A stretch of DNA of 64,000 nucleotides from Arthrobacter zhangbolii (lineage in GTDB: Bacteria > Actinomycetota > Actinomycetes > Actinomycetales > Micrococcaceae), in contig NZ_CP094984.1 of NCBI RefSeq assembly GCF_022869865.1, positions 1,736,001-1,800,000 of the forward strand, read 5' to 3'. The notes below the pieces were generated by a model. That model searched no databases. It was not told the DNA's origin and was given only the letters and a program-made list of their open reading frames with translations. Positions 52,327-60,657 of the stretch are shown here, one piece after another (the stretch's first letter is position 1; every line of letters starts with the position of its first letter). The position numbers and the translations under genes were made by a program.

Positions 52327-52332
52327 TAGCAT
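52327..52332 (+). promoter_or_regulatory. -10 element of a leaderless promoter
   Basis: TAGCAT is followed by six bases and the ATG of the RibD/DHFR-like gene, leaving no room for a ribosome-binding site. It matches the TANNNT -10 pattern seen with five other genes in this window. Confidence 0.55.
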
Positions 52333-52338
52333 GGGCCC

Positions 52339-52839
52339 ATGAGCCGGGCCGTGTATTACGCGTCAGCTTCGCTGGACGGATTTGATGCCGCCGGACTGGA
52401 GCCCTTAGGCAGCGAGGTGCCCGCTCCGGCAGGCGCCGTCGTTATGGGGGCAGGCACCTACGCGCGGCTCCGCAGGCAGGTGGAAGAGGAGGGAACGGGA
52501 GCCTGGGACTGTCCGCCGGCCCCTGTCTGGGTCTACACGCACCATGAGTTTCCCGGCGTTGAAGGGGCGGACATCATGTTTGTCCGGGGACCGGTGGCGG
52601 AGTTTGCAGCCGACATCGCGGCATCAGCCGACGGCGGGGACATCTGGCTGCGCGGAGCGGATCTGGCGGGGCAGTACCTCCGGCACGGACTGCTGGATGA
52701 GCTGCGCCTGACACTTCATCCGGTAGTGCTGGGCGCGGGACAACCGGTCCTGCCGTCGGCAGCCGGCCGGTCCGCACGGCTGCTGGCTGCGCGGCCGTCC
52801 GCCGACGGCAGTGTCCTGCTTAGCTACGGGTTCGGCTAG
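52339..52839 (+). CDS. RibD C-terminal/DHFR-like reductase family protein
   Basis: A 166-residue protein of the dihydrofolate reductase fold, as in YwjB- or YyaP-like proteins: VYYASASLDGFD at the N-terminus, GAVVMGAGTYARLRR, then GDIWLRGADLAGQYLRHGLLDELRL and LHPVVLGAGQPVLP, the last two being RibD C-terminal signatures. Cofactor NADPH is likely; the substrate is unknown. Resembles single-domain homologues rather than folate enzymes. Convergent with the next gene, sharing four bases. Confidence 0.85.
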   Translation: MSRAVYYASASLDGFDAAGLEPLGSEVPAPAGAVVMGAGTYARLRRQVEEEGTGAWDCPPAPVWVYTHHEFPGVEGADIMFVRGPVAEFAADIAASADGGDIWLRGADLAGQYLRHGLLDELRLTLHPVVLGAGQPVLPSAAGRSARLLAARPSADGSVLLSYGFG

Positions 52840-53324
52840 CGGGTTTCGCGGATCATGTTGGTGATCCGTGCGGTGGAGAGCCGGCGGCCCTGTTCATCGG
52901 TCATGACCACTTCGTGGGTGGTAAGGGTATTGCCAAGGTGCACGGCGGTGGCGGTTCCGGTCACCAGACCTGAGGAAACCGACCGGTGATGCGTGGCACC
53001 AATCTCAATGCCCACGGCGTGCCTGCCCGGTCCGGCGTGCATGCCGGCGCCGAAGGAACCGAGGGTTTCCGCCAGGACCAGGTGGGCGCCCCCGTGCAGG
53101 ATTCCGGCCACCTGCTCGTTGCCCTCCACCGGCATGGTGGCCACAAGCCGGTCCGGTGACATCTCCAGGAAGCGGATGCCCAGTTTCACCACCAGGCGGC
53201 CGGGGCCGTGCGAGGAGAGCCACTCATGCATTTCCTCCGGAATGCCGGCCTCGATCAGGTCGCGCTTGTACGGGTTCGTGTCCGCCTCGGAACCGGCCTG
53301 GCCCGGCGTGAAAATCTCGCTCAT
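52836..53324 (-). CDS. PaaI/hotdog-fold thioesterase
   Basis: A 162-residue hotdog protein of the PaaI/YdiI group. EQVAGILHGGAHLVLAET has the conserved HGG with a following Glu (LAET) as catalytic acid, and the central IEIGATHHRSVSSGLVTGTA completes the fold. It probably hydrolyses aromatic acyl-CoA esters or 1,4-dihydroxy-2-naphthoyl-CoA in menaquinone biosynthesis. The ATG is the first in a plausible start region; it is divergent from polA with 19 bp between start codons, so the two promoters overlap. This thioesterase-polA arrangement is common in Micrococcaceae as I recall. Confidence 0.88.
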   Translation of the reverse strand: MSEIFTPGQAGSEADTNPYKRDLIEAGIPEEMHEWLSSHGPGRLVVKLGIRFLEMSPDRLVATMPVEGNEQVAGILHGGAHLVLAETLGSFGAGMHAGPGRHAVGIEIGATHHRSVSSGLVTGTATAVHLGNTLTTHEVVMTDEQGRRLSTARITNMIRETR

Positions 53325-53330
53325 GGCAAC

Positions 53331-53336
53331 TAGGCT
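53331..53336 (+). promoter_or_regulatory. -10 element of the polA promoter (leaderless)
   Basis: TAGGCT lies seven bases before the polA GTG. There is no ribosome-binding site between, which is consistent with transcription starting at the first base of the start codon. Confidence 0.5.
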
Positions 53337-53343
53337 TGCATTT

Positions 53344-56172
53344 GTGAGTGAATCTACCAAACTGGCCGCAAAACCCCTTGAAGACAGCAACAGCGCAAGC
53401 CTCGAAACTCCCGGCGGGAGCGGCACCGGAACCGGCACGGTGAGCGCCGACGGAACTGCCGCCGCTGCTCCGGCTTCCCTGGGCAGCGTCAACGCCGGCG
53501 GCCATAACCGGCTCCTGGTTATTGACGGCCATTCCATGGCCTTCCGGGCTTTCTACGCCCTGCCGGCAGAGAATTTCTCTACGGACACCGGCCAGCACAC
53601 CAACGCCGTCTATGGATTCACCTCCATGCTGATCAACCTGATCAAGGAAGAGAAGCCCACGCACGTGGCGGTGGCGTTCGACCTGGATACCCCCACGTTC
53701 CGTTCCGAGGAGTACACCGAGTACAAAGGCGGACGGAACAAGACGCCCGAGGAGTTCCACGGGCAGGTGGACCTGATCATCAAGGTCATGGAAGCCATGC
53801 GCATCCCCACCCTGTCCATGGACGGCTATGAAGCCGATGACATTCTTGCCACCCTGGCCGCCAAGGCCTCGGACCGCAACTGGGATGTCATGGTGGTCTC
53901 CGGTGACCGCGATGCGTTCCAGCTGGTGGATGACCACGTTACGGTTTTCTACCCCAAGAAGGGCGTCTCGGACCTGCCCCGGATGGACGCCGCCGCAGTC
54001 GAGGCGAAATACCTGGTTCCGCCGGACAAATACTCCGACTTGGCCGCGCTCGTAGGCGAGAGCGCCGACAACCTTCCCGGAGTTCCGGGCGTAGGGCCCA
54101 AGACGGCTGCTAAGTGGATCAAGCTCTACGGCGGGCTCGAAGGCATCCTGGAGAACCTGGACGCCATCAAGGGCAAAGTGGGGGATTCGCTGCGCGCCAA
54201 TATTGAGGACGTCAAGCGTAACCGCAGGCTCAACCGGCTCCTGCGGGACCTTGACCTCCCGGTGGACCTGGACGCCATGGCCGCCCAGCGCCCGGACCGC
54301 GAAGCCATCGAGGAACTCTTCGATGCCCTGCAGTTCAACGCGCTGCGCAAGCGGCTCTTTGACGTCTACGGCGAGGAAGAAGGAGCCGCCGGCCCCGAAC
54401 ACGCCGAAGTGGCTGCCCCGGCCCACAGCATCATTACCGATGCCGCCGCGCTGGAGGCCTGGCTGCGTGCCACCAACCAGGCCCGGACCGCCGTCCAGCT
54501 GGTGACTGAAGGAACCGCCGCGTCCCGCGACGTCGTTGGCATCGCCCTGGTAACGGACGCCTCCGCCGCCTATGTGCCGCTGACCGAGCTCGACGCCGAC
54601 GCGGAGCAGGTGCTCGCTGCCTGGCTCGCTGATCTGGACGCTCCGAAGGTGGTGCACGATTTCAAGGAAGCCTACAAGGCGCTGTCCGCCCGCGGCCTGC
54701 ACCTCGCCGGCGAGGTGGATGACACTGCCATCTCCGGGTACCTGATCCAGCCGGACCGCCGCAGTTATGACCTCGCGGACCTGGCCCAGTACCACCTGCG
54801 CATGAACATTGTGCCGGCGGCGGCAGGCAGCAACCAGCTCGAGTTGTCCCTGGGTGACGAGGACGCCGCCACCCCCGCTGTGTCCAAGGCCTTTGCCGCC
54901 CTGCGCCTGAGCGAGCATTTTGCCGGTCAGCTGGTGGAGCGCGGCGCGAACCAGCTGCTGGGCGGGCTGGAGCTGCCGCTCTCGGAAGTCCTGGCCGAAA
55001 TGGAACTTGCGGGCATCGCGGTCTCCGGAGAGAAGCTGGACCGGCTGCTCGATGACTTCAGCGCCACCATCACCCACGCCAGCGAGGAAGCCTTCCGGAT
55101 CATCGGCAAGGAGATCAACCTCGGCTCCCCGAAGCAGCTGCAGGCTGTCCTCTTCGACGAACTCGGCCTGCCGAAGACAAAGAAAATCAAGACCGGCTAC
55201 TCCACGGACGCCGATGCGCTGACAGACCTCATTGTGAAGACCGGGCATCCGTTCCTGGAGCAGCTGCTGGCCTTCCGCGACGCCTCCAAGCTGCGCTCCA
55301 CCGTCGAAGGGCTGCGGAAGTCCGTAGCCGACGACGGCCGCATCCACACCACATACGCACAGACAGTGGCAGCCACCGGCCGGCTGTCCTCGGTCAACCC
55401 GAACCTGCAGAACATCCCCATCCGCTCCGAGGAAGGCCGCCGCATCCGTGAGGTGTTCGTGGTGGGCGAAGGGTACGAGGAACTCCTGACGGCCGACTAC
55501 TCGCAGATTGAAATGCGCATCATGGCGCACCTCTCCGGCGACGAAGGGCTGATCTCGGCCTTCCGTGCCGGTGAGGACCTGCACCGCTTCGTCGGTTCGC
55601 ATGTGTTCAACGTGGCGCCCGAAGAAGTCACCAGTGCCATGCGCTCCAAGGTCAAGGCCATGTCCTACGGCCTGGTCTACGGCCTGAGCTCCTTCGGCCT
55701 CTCGAAGCAGCTGGCCATCCCGGTGGACGAGGCCCGCACCCTGATCCGTGACTACTTCGAACGTTTCGGTGCCGTGCGTGACTACCTGCGCGGCGTCGTC
55801 GAGCAGGCCCGGAAGGACGGCTTCACCTCCACTATCGAGGGCCGCCGCCGGTACCTGCCGGATCTTTCCAGCGACAACCGCCAGCTGCGCGAAATGGCCG
55901 AGCGGGCCGCGCTGAATGCCCCCATCCAGGGCTCGGCAGCGGACATCATCAAGAAGGCCATGCTCGGCGTGGACACCGAAATCAAGGCGCAGGGCCTGAA
56001 GTCCCGGATGCTGCTGCAGGTCCATGACGAACTGGTGCTCGAAGTCGCTCCCGGCGAGCGGGATGCGGTTGAGAAGCTGGTCCGGGCGCAGATGGGCGCC
56101 GCGGCTGACCTCTCGGTGCCGCTGGACGTCTCCGTGGGCCAGGGCATCAGCTGGCACGAAGCAGGGCACTGA
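53344..56172 (+). CDS. polA: DNA polymerase I
   Basis: Repair and Okazaki-fragment polymerase, 942 residues. About 55 N-terminal residues are Gly/Thr/Ala-rich and not conserved. The 5'-3' exonuclease domain (about 55-330) has LLVIDGHSMAFRAFYAL, YEADDI and VSGDRD. In the middle the 3'-5' exonuclease region lacks the DxE of Klenow (TAVQLVTEGTA) and the downstream Asp motif (KVVHDFKEAYKAL), so proofreading is likely inactive. The polymerase domain has motif A ADYSQIEMR (Asp718), motif B RSKVKAMSYGLVYG and motif C QVHDELVLEV (Asp895). The GTG start with a leaderless promoter is chosen over an ATG far upstream that lies inside the divergent gene. Confidence 0.95.
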   Translation: MSESTKLAAKPLEDSNSASLETPGGSGTGTGTVSADGTAAAAPASLGSVNAGGHNRLLVIDGHSMAFRAFYALPAENFSTDTGQHTNAVYGFTSMLINLIKEEKPTHVAVAFDLDTPTFRSEEYTEYKGGRNKTPEEFHGQVDLIIKVMEAMRIPTLSMDGYEADDILATLAAKASDRNWDVMVVSGDRDAFQLVDDHVTVFYPKKGVSDLPRMDAAAVEAKYLVPPDKYSDLAALVGESADNLPGVPGVGPKTAAKWIKLYGGLEGILENLDAIKGKVGDSLRANIEDVKRNRRLNRLLRDLDLPVDLDAMAAQRPDREAIEELFDALQFNALRKRLFDVYGEEEGAAGPEHAEVAAPAHSIITDAAALEAWLRATNQARTAVQLVTEGTAASRDVVGIALVTDASAAYVPLTELDADAEQVLAAWLADLDAPKVVHDFKEAYKALSARGLHLAGEVDDTAISGYLIQPDRRSYDLADLAQYHLRMNIVPAAAGSNQLELSLGDEDAATPAVSKAFAALRLSEHFAGQLVERGANQLLGGLELPLSEVLAEMELAGIAVSGEKLDRLLDDFSATITHASEEAFRIIGKEINLGSPKQLQAVLFDELGLPKTKKIKTGYSTDADALTDLIVKTGHPFLEQLLAFRDASKLRSTVEGLRKSVADDGRIHTTYAQTVAATGRLSSVNPNLQNIPIRSEEGRRIREVFVVGEGYEELLTADYSQIEMRIMAHLSGDEGLISAFRAGEDLHRFVGSHVFNVAPEEVTSAMRSKVKAMSYGLVYGLSSFGLSKQLAIPVDEARTLIRDYFERFGAVRDYLRGVVEQARKDGFTSTIEGRRRYLPDLSSDNRQLREMAERAALNAPIQGSAADIIKKAMLGVDTEIKAQGLKSRMLLQVHDELVLEVAPGERDAVEKLVRAQMGAAADLSVPLDVSVGQGISWHEAGH

Positions 56173-56246
56173 CCCGCCTTCCCCGGTACGCTCCGGCATC
56201 CGGCCGCCTGCAACGGGCGGCCGGATGTTCTAGGCTGCAGGAAACA

Positions 56247-57593
56247 ATGCGAGCTACGGGGGCAGGAATGACCGAGTCAGATAGCCGGAGTGCCGATGGA
56301 CTGCGGTTCGTCTCCTTTCCCGCCGGGTACGACGCCGCAAATCCCGAGTCCGCCGACACACGGACGCTGAACTGGGTTGACGCTGTGAACCTGGGGTTCC
56401 ATGAGGAGCGCCAGACGCCGTCGGACGTAGCGGCCATGGTGGATGCCTACCAGTGGGACCGCCGGATCCTGACCGGCGTCTATGACGACGCCGCGCCTGA
56501 ATATGCCTGGGACCCGGCGGTGCCGGTGGCTACCTACGCCACTATGGTGAACCGACTGAATGTGGGTGGAGCCGACCTGCTCGCGGCCCATCTGATCACC
56601 ATGGTGACCGTCCGGCCCACCCACCGGCGGCGGGGCATCCTGCGCCGGCTCATCACCGGCGACCTTGCCCGTGCGAAGAAGTCCGGCCTGGCGCTGGCCG
56701 CGCTGACCGCCTCCGAGGCCACCATTTACGGACGGTTCGGTTTCGGCGCCGCCAGCTCCGCCGCCACCGTCCAGCTGGATACCCGCGGGGGACTGGAGGT
56801 CAGCGCGCCGCCGGAAGGCAGCATTGCAGTGGCTGACGGCGGAAAGCTGCAGGCCCTCGCCCCGGAAATCTTCCGGGCGCACCTGGAACGGACCTTCGGT
56901 GCCCTGGGCAGGCAGCACAGCTACGCCTTGCGTGCCTCCGGAGCATGGAGTGACGGGACCACACAACCGGACAAGGCGCTGCGGGGCGTGATCAGGTACA
57001 CCGCGGACGGCGTCCCGGACGGTTATGCCGCCTTTAAGTCGCTGGGATGGCGGAACGAACCCCACACCATGAAGGTCACTGACCTGGTGGCCGCCAGCGA
57101 TGAGGCCTACCGCGAGCTCTGGCGATATCTCGGGTCCATTGACCTGGTGGACCGGCTGACCTTTGGTGCTGCCCCTGTCGCGGATCCGCTGCCGTGGATG
57201 CTCGCGGACCGGCGGCGTTACAAGGTCACCGAGGTGGAGGACGTGCTCTGGCTGCGGATCCTGGATACCAGGGCCGCGCTGGAAGCCCGCGGGTACTTCG
57301 GGGACGGTACGGTGTCCCTGGAGGTCAGCGACCCCCTGGGCTTCGCCGCCGGCACCTGGCTTCTTGAGGTCAGGGGCGGTGCCGGGACGGTCCGGGCGAT
57401 CGCTCCCGGAACGGCAGCGCAGGCACCGCAGGCCACCGTGGACATCTCCGCGCTCGGCTCCCTGTATCTTGGTGATGTCACCGCCCGCACCCTTGCCGCA
57501 GCAGGCGGGGTGCGCGGTACACCGGAGGCCCTGGCCGTATTGGACGGGATGTTCAGCGCCGGCCCGGCACCGTACTGCAGTACCCATTTCTGA
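56247..57593 (+). CDS. Eis-like GNAT N-acetyltransferase
   Basis: Protein of the enhanced-intracellular-survival family, 448 residues with two GNAT domains and a C-terminal sterol-carrier-like domain. The first GNAT has VTVRPTHRRRGILRRLI, the acetyl-CoA pyrophosphate loop, followed by LTASEATIYGRFGFG. The C-terminus ends in APYCSTHF, where the terminal carboxylate acts as catalytic base in Eis. Relatives acetylate amines including aminoglycosides, but many are of unknown substrate. Start at the first ATG (AGGA five bases upstream); an ATG seven codons later has a GGGGG site. TAGGCT at 56231 may be its -10 element. Confidence 0.9.
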   Translation: MRATGAGMTESDSRSADGLRFVSFPAGYDAANPESADTRTLNWVDAVNLGFHEERQTPSDVAAMVDAYQWDRRILTGVYDDAAPEYAWDPAVPVATYATMVNRLNVGGADLLAAHLITMVTVRPTHRRRGILRRLITGDLARAKKSGLALAALTASEATIYGRFGFGAASSAATVQLDTRGGLEVSAPPEGSIAVADGGKLQALAPEIFRAHLERTFGALGRQHSYALRASGAWSDGTTQPDKALRGVIRYTADGVPDGYAAFKSLGWRNEPHTMKVTDLVAASDEAYRELWRYLGSIDLVDRLTFGAAPVADPLPWMLADRRRYKVTEVEDVLWLRILDTRAALEARGYFGDGTVSLEVSDPLGFAAGTWLLEVRGGAGTVRAIAPGTAAQAPQATVDISALGSLYLGDVTARTLAAAGGVRGTPEALAVLDGMFSAGPAPYCSTHF

Positions 57594-57643
57594 CCACCTG
57601 AGTGCCCGCGTGATTTTTTCGGGCTCCGGATGACCGTCTCCCT

Positions 57644-57673
57644 TTGACCTGCGTTGGCGCGTCCGGCTAGACT
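57644..57673 (+). promoter_or_regulatory. rpsA promoter
   Basis: A -35 TTGACC and -10 TAGACT are separated by 18 bp, a good match to housekeeping sigma promoters. The transcript would begin about 190 bases before the rpsA ATG. Confidence 0.65.
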
Positions 57674-57679
57674 GATCGG

Positions 57680-57870
57680 GCGCGTAATAGCGCGAGTTAT
57701 TACCCATCCTGTCCATCTCCGGGCAAACAAGCTGTGTGTCAGAGGCGTTTTCGTGCCTAGGGCCTGCACTTGGGCAAGTATCTTGCTTGCGGCGGCCGCT
57801 AGGCCTGCTGCCGGTTAAGTGGAAACCAGCCCGGAATACAAAACAACTTCCACATCGGAGTCCCAACTAC
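57680..57870 (+). promoter_or_regulatory. Long rpsA leader with a hairpin
   Basis: The leader is about 190 bases long and contains the stem GTAATA (57684-57689) with TATTAC (57698-57703) around GCGCGAGT near its 5' end, and a GC-rich stretch with GGCGGCCGCTAGGCCTGC. A leader of this length is compatible with autogenous control by S1, which is known for E. coli rpsA by a different structure. No named RNA family is claimed. Confidence 0.45.
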
Positions 57871-59343
57871 ATGACCATCACCACCAACGAGAAGTCCGGT
57901 ACCCCGCAGGTCGCCATCAACGACATCGGTACTGCCGAGGACTTCCTCGCCGCGATTGACGCAACGATCAAGTACTTCAACGACGGCGATCTCGTCGAAG
58001 GCACCGTTGTCAAGGTCGACCGCGACGAGGTCCTGCTCGACATCGGTTACAAGACCGAGGGTGTCATTCCTTCCCGCGAGCTTTCCATCAAGCACGACGT
58101 TGATCCCGGAGACGTTGTCTCCGTTGGCGATCAGGTCGAAGCCCTGGTGCTCACCAAGGAAGACAAAGAAGGCCGTCTGATCCTCTCCAAGAAGCGCGCA
58201 CAGTACGAGCGTGCCTGGGGCGACATCGAGAAGGTCAAGGAAGAAGACGGCGTCGTTACCGGTACCGTCATCGAGGTTGTCAAGGGTGGTCTTATCCTCG
58301 ACATCGGGCTGCGCGGCTTCCTGCCGGCATCCCTCGTGGAGATGCGTCGTGTCCGCGACCTGGCTCCGTACATCGGCCAGCAGATCGAAGCCAAGATCAT
58401 CGAGCTGGACAAGAACCGCAACAACGTTGTTCTGTCCCGCCGTGCATGGCTCGAGCAGACCCAGTCCGAGGTTCGTTCCACGTTCCTCAACAAGCTGGAA
58501 AAGGGCCAGGTTCGTCCCGGCGTTGTGTCCTCCATCGTCAACTTCGGTGCATTCGTGGACCTTGGCGGCGTAGATGGCCTGGTTCACGTCTCCGAGCTGT
58601 CCTGGAAGCACATCGACCACCCCTCCGAGGTTGTCGAAGTTGGCCAGGAAGTCACCGTTGAGGTTCTGGAAGTTGACCTCGACCGCGAGCGTGTCTCCCT
58701 GTCGCTGAAGGCTACGCAGGAAGATCCGTGGCAGACCTTCGCCCGCACCCACGCCCTCGGCCAGGTTGTTCCGGGTAAGGTCACCAAGCTGGTTCCGTTC
58801 GGTGCGTTCGTTCGCGTCGAAGACGGCATCGAAGGCCTGGTCCACATCTCCGAGCTGGCTGTCCGCCACGTGGAGCTCGCCGAGCAGGTTGTCTCCGTTG
58901 GCGACGAACTGTTCGTCAAGGTCATCGACATCGATCTCGAGCGTCGCCGCATCTCGCTGTCCCTCAAGCAGGCCAACGAGGGTGTCGATCCCGAGGGCAC
59001 CGAGTTCGATCCGGCTCTGTACGGCATGGCCGCAGAGTACGACGAAGCCGGCAACTACAAGTACCCGGAGGGCTTCGACCCCGAGTCCAACGAATGGCTC
59101 GAAGGTTACGAGACCCAGCGTGCCGCTTGGGAGCAGCAGTACGCTGACGCCCAGGCCCGTTGGGAAGCCCACAAGAAGCAGGTTGCTCAGCACAACTCCG
59201 AGGATGTTGCAGCTGCATCGGAATCCAACGATTCCGGCACCACCAGCTACTCCTCCGAGCCGGCTGTTGCTGAGACGGGTGCCGGCACGCTGGCTTCCGA
59301 CGAAGCACTGGCGGCACTGCGCGAGAAGCTCACGGGCAACTAA
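57871..59343 (+). CDS. rpsA: 30S ribosomal protein S1
   Basis: RNA-binding translation protein, 490 residues. Four S1 (OB-fold) repeats occur, at about residues 33-105, 120-190, 205-278 and 290-365, with signatures such as EGTVVKVDRDEVLLDIGYKT, TGTVIEVVKGGLILDIGLRG, PGVVSSIVNFGAFVDLGG and PGKVTKLVPFGAFVRVED. A Glu/Ala-rich tail follows, as in actinobacterial S1, which has four repeats rather than the six of E. coli. The first ATG after the leader is chosen; a GTG far upstream adds a non-conserved extension. Codon use is T-ending for Val (GTT) more than in neighbours, as expected for a highly expressed gene. Confidence 0.96.
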   Translation: MTITTNEKSGTPQVAINDIGTAEDFLAAIDATIKYFNDGDLVEGTVVKVDRDEVLLDIGYKTEGVIPSRELSIKHDVDPGDVVSVGDQVEALVLTKEDKEGRLILSKKRAQYERAWGDIEKVKEEDGVVTGTVIEVVKGGLILDIGLRGFLPASLVEMRRVRDLAPYIGQQIEAKIIELDKNRNNVVLSRRAWLEQTQSEVRSTFLNKLEKGQVRPGVVSSIVNFGAFVDLGGVDGLVHVSELSWKHIDHPSEVVEVGQEVTVEVLEVDLDRERVSLSLKATQEDPWQTFARTHALGQVVPGKVTKLVPFGAFVRVEDGIEGLVHISELAVRHVELAEQVVSVGDELFVKVIDIDLERRRISLSLKQANEGVDPEGTEFDPALYGMAAEYDEAGNYKYPEGFDPESNEWLEGYETQRAAWEQQYADAQARWEAHKKQVAQHNSEDVAAASESNDSGTTSYSSEPAVAETGAGTLASDEALAALREKLTGN

Positions 59344-59386
59344 TTCCGGTTTAGTCGCCTCGGCGACCCGGTTGCAGTAACCACAT

Positions 59387-59423
59387 AAAAGCGGACCCCC
59401 ACGAAAGTGGGGGTCCGCTTTTT
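59387..59423 (+). terminator. rpsA intrinsic terminator
   Basis: A 16-base stem, AAAAGCGGACCCCCAC with GTGGGGGTCCGCTTTT, closes on the stable tetraloop GAAA and ends in a run of five T, 44 bases after the rpsA stop. It is the clearest terminator in the window. Confidence 0.95.
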
Positions 59424-59468
59424 GGTTTAGCCACAGGTAGTCCGAGTGGTTGGTTCGCGCTGTGACGC

Positions 59469-59497
59469 TTGCGGAAGTACGGCGGTGGATCTAGGTT
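59469..59497 (+). promoter_or_regulatory. Promoter of the sugar ABC operon
   Basis: TTGCGG and TAGGTT are separated by 17 bp and give a transcript start about 60 bases before the binding-protein gene. A palindrome begins 12 bases after the -10, a typical operator position. Confidence 0.6.
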
Positions 59498-59508
59498 GAG
59501 TCGCCACG

Positions 59509-59533
59509 GGGGATTGGCGGCTTGCCGATCCCC
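59509..59533. promoter_or_regulatory. Inverted repeat, candidate LacI-family operator
   Basis: GGGGATTGGC and GCCGATCCCC match in nine of ten positions around a five-base centre GGCTT. It is located just downstream of the predicted start of transcription. The convergent LacI-type regulator at the end of the operon is the obvious candidate to bind here. A hairpin in the leader RNA is an alternative. Confidence 0.45.
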
Positions 59534-59564
59534 ACGCCGATCATGAGGACGAGGGAGTCCGCGG

Positions 59565-60578
59565 ATGTTCGCTCAACCCACAAAGAGGGCCCTGTCCGCC
59601 GGAGCGCTGGCACTCGCCGGCGCCCTTGCCTTCGGCGTTGCCGGATGCTCGGGATCGTCGGATTCGGGCGGCTCCGATGAACAGATAAAAGTCGGCCTGG
59701 TCACCAAAACGGATTCCAATCCCTTCTTCGTGAAACTCCGCGAGGCCGCACAGGCCCAGGCCGACGCATCGGGTGCTGAACTCATTTCCCTGGCCGGAGC
59801 TTTCGACGGTGACAACGAAGGACAGGTCGCCGCCATTGAAAACCTCGTCAGCCAAGGTGTCCAAGGCATCCTGATTACTCCGAATTCCTCGTCCGGGATA
59901 CTCAATGCGATCAAGTCCGCACGCGACGCCGGCGTCATCGTCATCGCTTTGGATACAGCCACCGAACCTGAAGATGCCGTGGACGCAACCTTCGCGACCG
60001 ACAACTTGGCGGCAGGGGTGTCGCAGGGCGAGTGGGTGAAGGCGACCCTTGGGGATACAGCTCCGCAGATCGTCATGCTGGACGGGACGCCGGGAGGAAC
60101 TGTGGACACGTTCCGGCACGACGGTTTCCTCCAGGGTTTCGGTGTGGAAGAGGGCGCCGCCGAAATTGTGGGGCAGGAGAACACCAACGGTGACCAGACC
60201 AAGGCCCAGACAGCCATGGAGAACCTGCTGCAGAGGGCTCCCGGGGTCAACGCCCTCTACACCATCAACGAGCCCGCGGCTGCGGGAGCCTACGAGGCCA
60301 TCAAAGGTGCAGGCCTTACCGATCAGGTGGTAATTGGCTCCGTTGACGGCAGCTGCACCGGAGTCGAAAACGTAAAGAACGGCGTCATTGGTGCCACCGT
60401 GATGCAGTTTCCGGCCAAAATGGCGGAGCAGGGCGTAGACGCCGTGGTGAAGTACGTTCAGGACGGCACAAAGCCGAGCGGCTTTACCGATACCGGCTCA
60501 CAGCTTATTACTGATACACCGGTGGACGGCCTCGACTCGAAGGACACCTCATGGGGTGCCGAAAACTGCTGGGGCTGA
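59565..60578 (+). CDS. frcB: Sugar ABC transporter substrate-binding lipoprotein (fructose/ribose type)
   Basis: Periplasmic-binding-protein-like lipoprotein, 337 residues. The signal peptide ends in the lipobox VAGC, with Cys28 as lipidated residue. The type I periplasmic-binding fold contains KVGLVTKTDSNPFFVKLREA and LVSQGVQGILITPNSSSG, and VIVIALDTA, all typical of ribose/fructose-binding proteins. Gene order binding protein-permease-ATPase-kinase with a LacI regulator is that of the frc fructose system of rhizobia, so fructose is the best guess; other pentoses or hexoses remain possible. Symbol by analogy. Confidence 0.88.
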   Translation: MFAQPTKRALSAGALALAGALAFGVAGCSGSSDSGGSDEQIKVGLVTKTDSNPFFVKLREAAQAQADASGAELISLAGAFDGDNEGQVAAIENLVSQGVQGILITPNSSSGILNAIKSARDAGVIVIALDTATEPEDAVDATFATDNLAAGVSQGEWVKATLGDTAPQIVMLDGTPGGTVDTFRHDGFLQGFGVEEGAAEIVGQENTNGDQTKAQTAMENLLQRAPGVNALYTINEPAAAGAYEAIKGAGLTDQVVIGSVDGSCTGVENVKNGVIGATVMQFPAKMAEQGVDAVVKYVQDGTKPSGFTDTGSQLITDTPVDGLDSKDTSWGAENCWG

Positions 60579-60657
60579 TCCCGGACGCCCCGCAGCTGCC
60601 GGTCCCGCCAGCTGTCTGCGGGGCACCGTTCGGTGAACGCCGGCAGGCGGGCCTCCC

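Noticed and set aside
52993-53343. Upstream start for polA
   Set aside because: The extension is antisense to the PaaI-type thioesterase gene and encodes no conserved sequence; the GTG with a TAGGCT -10 fits better.
53224-56199. 991-codon open frame antisense to polA
   Set aside because: It is a shadow of the high-GC third-position bias. The sense frame has complete polymerase motifs; the antisense protein is Gly/His/Gln-rich without any recognisable motif or ribosome-binding site.
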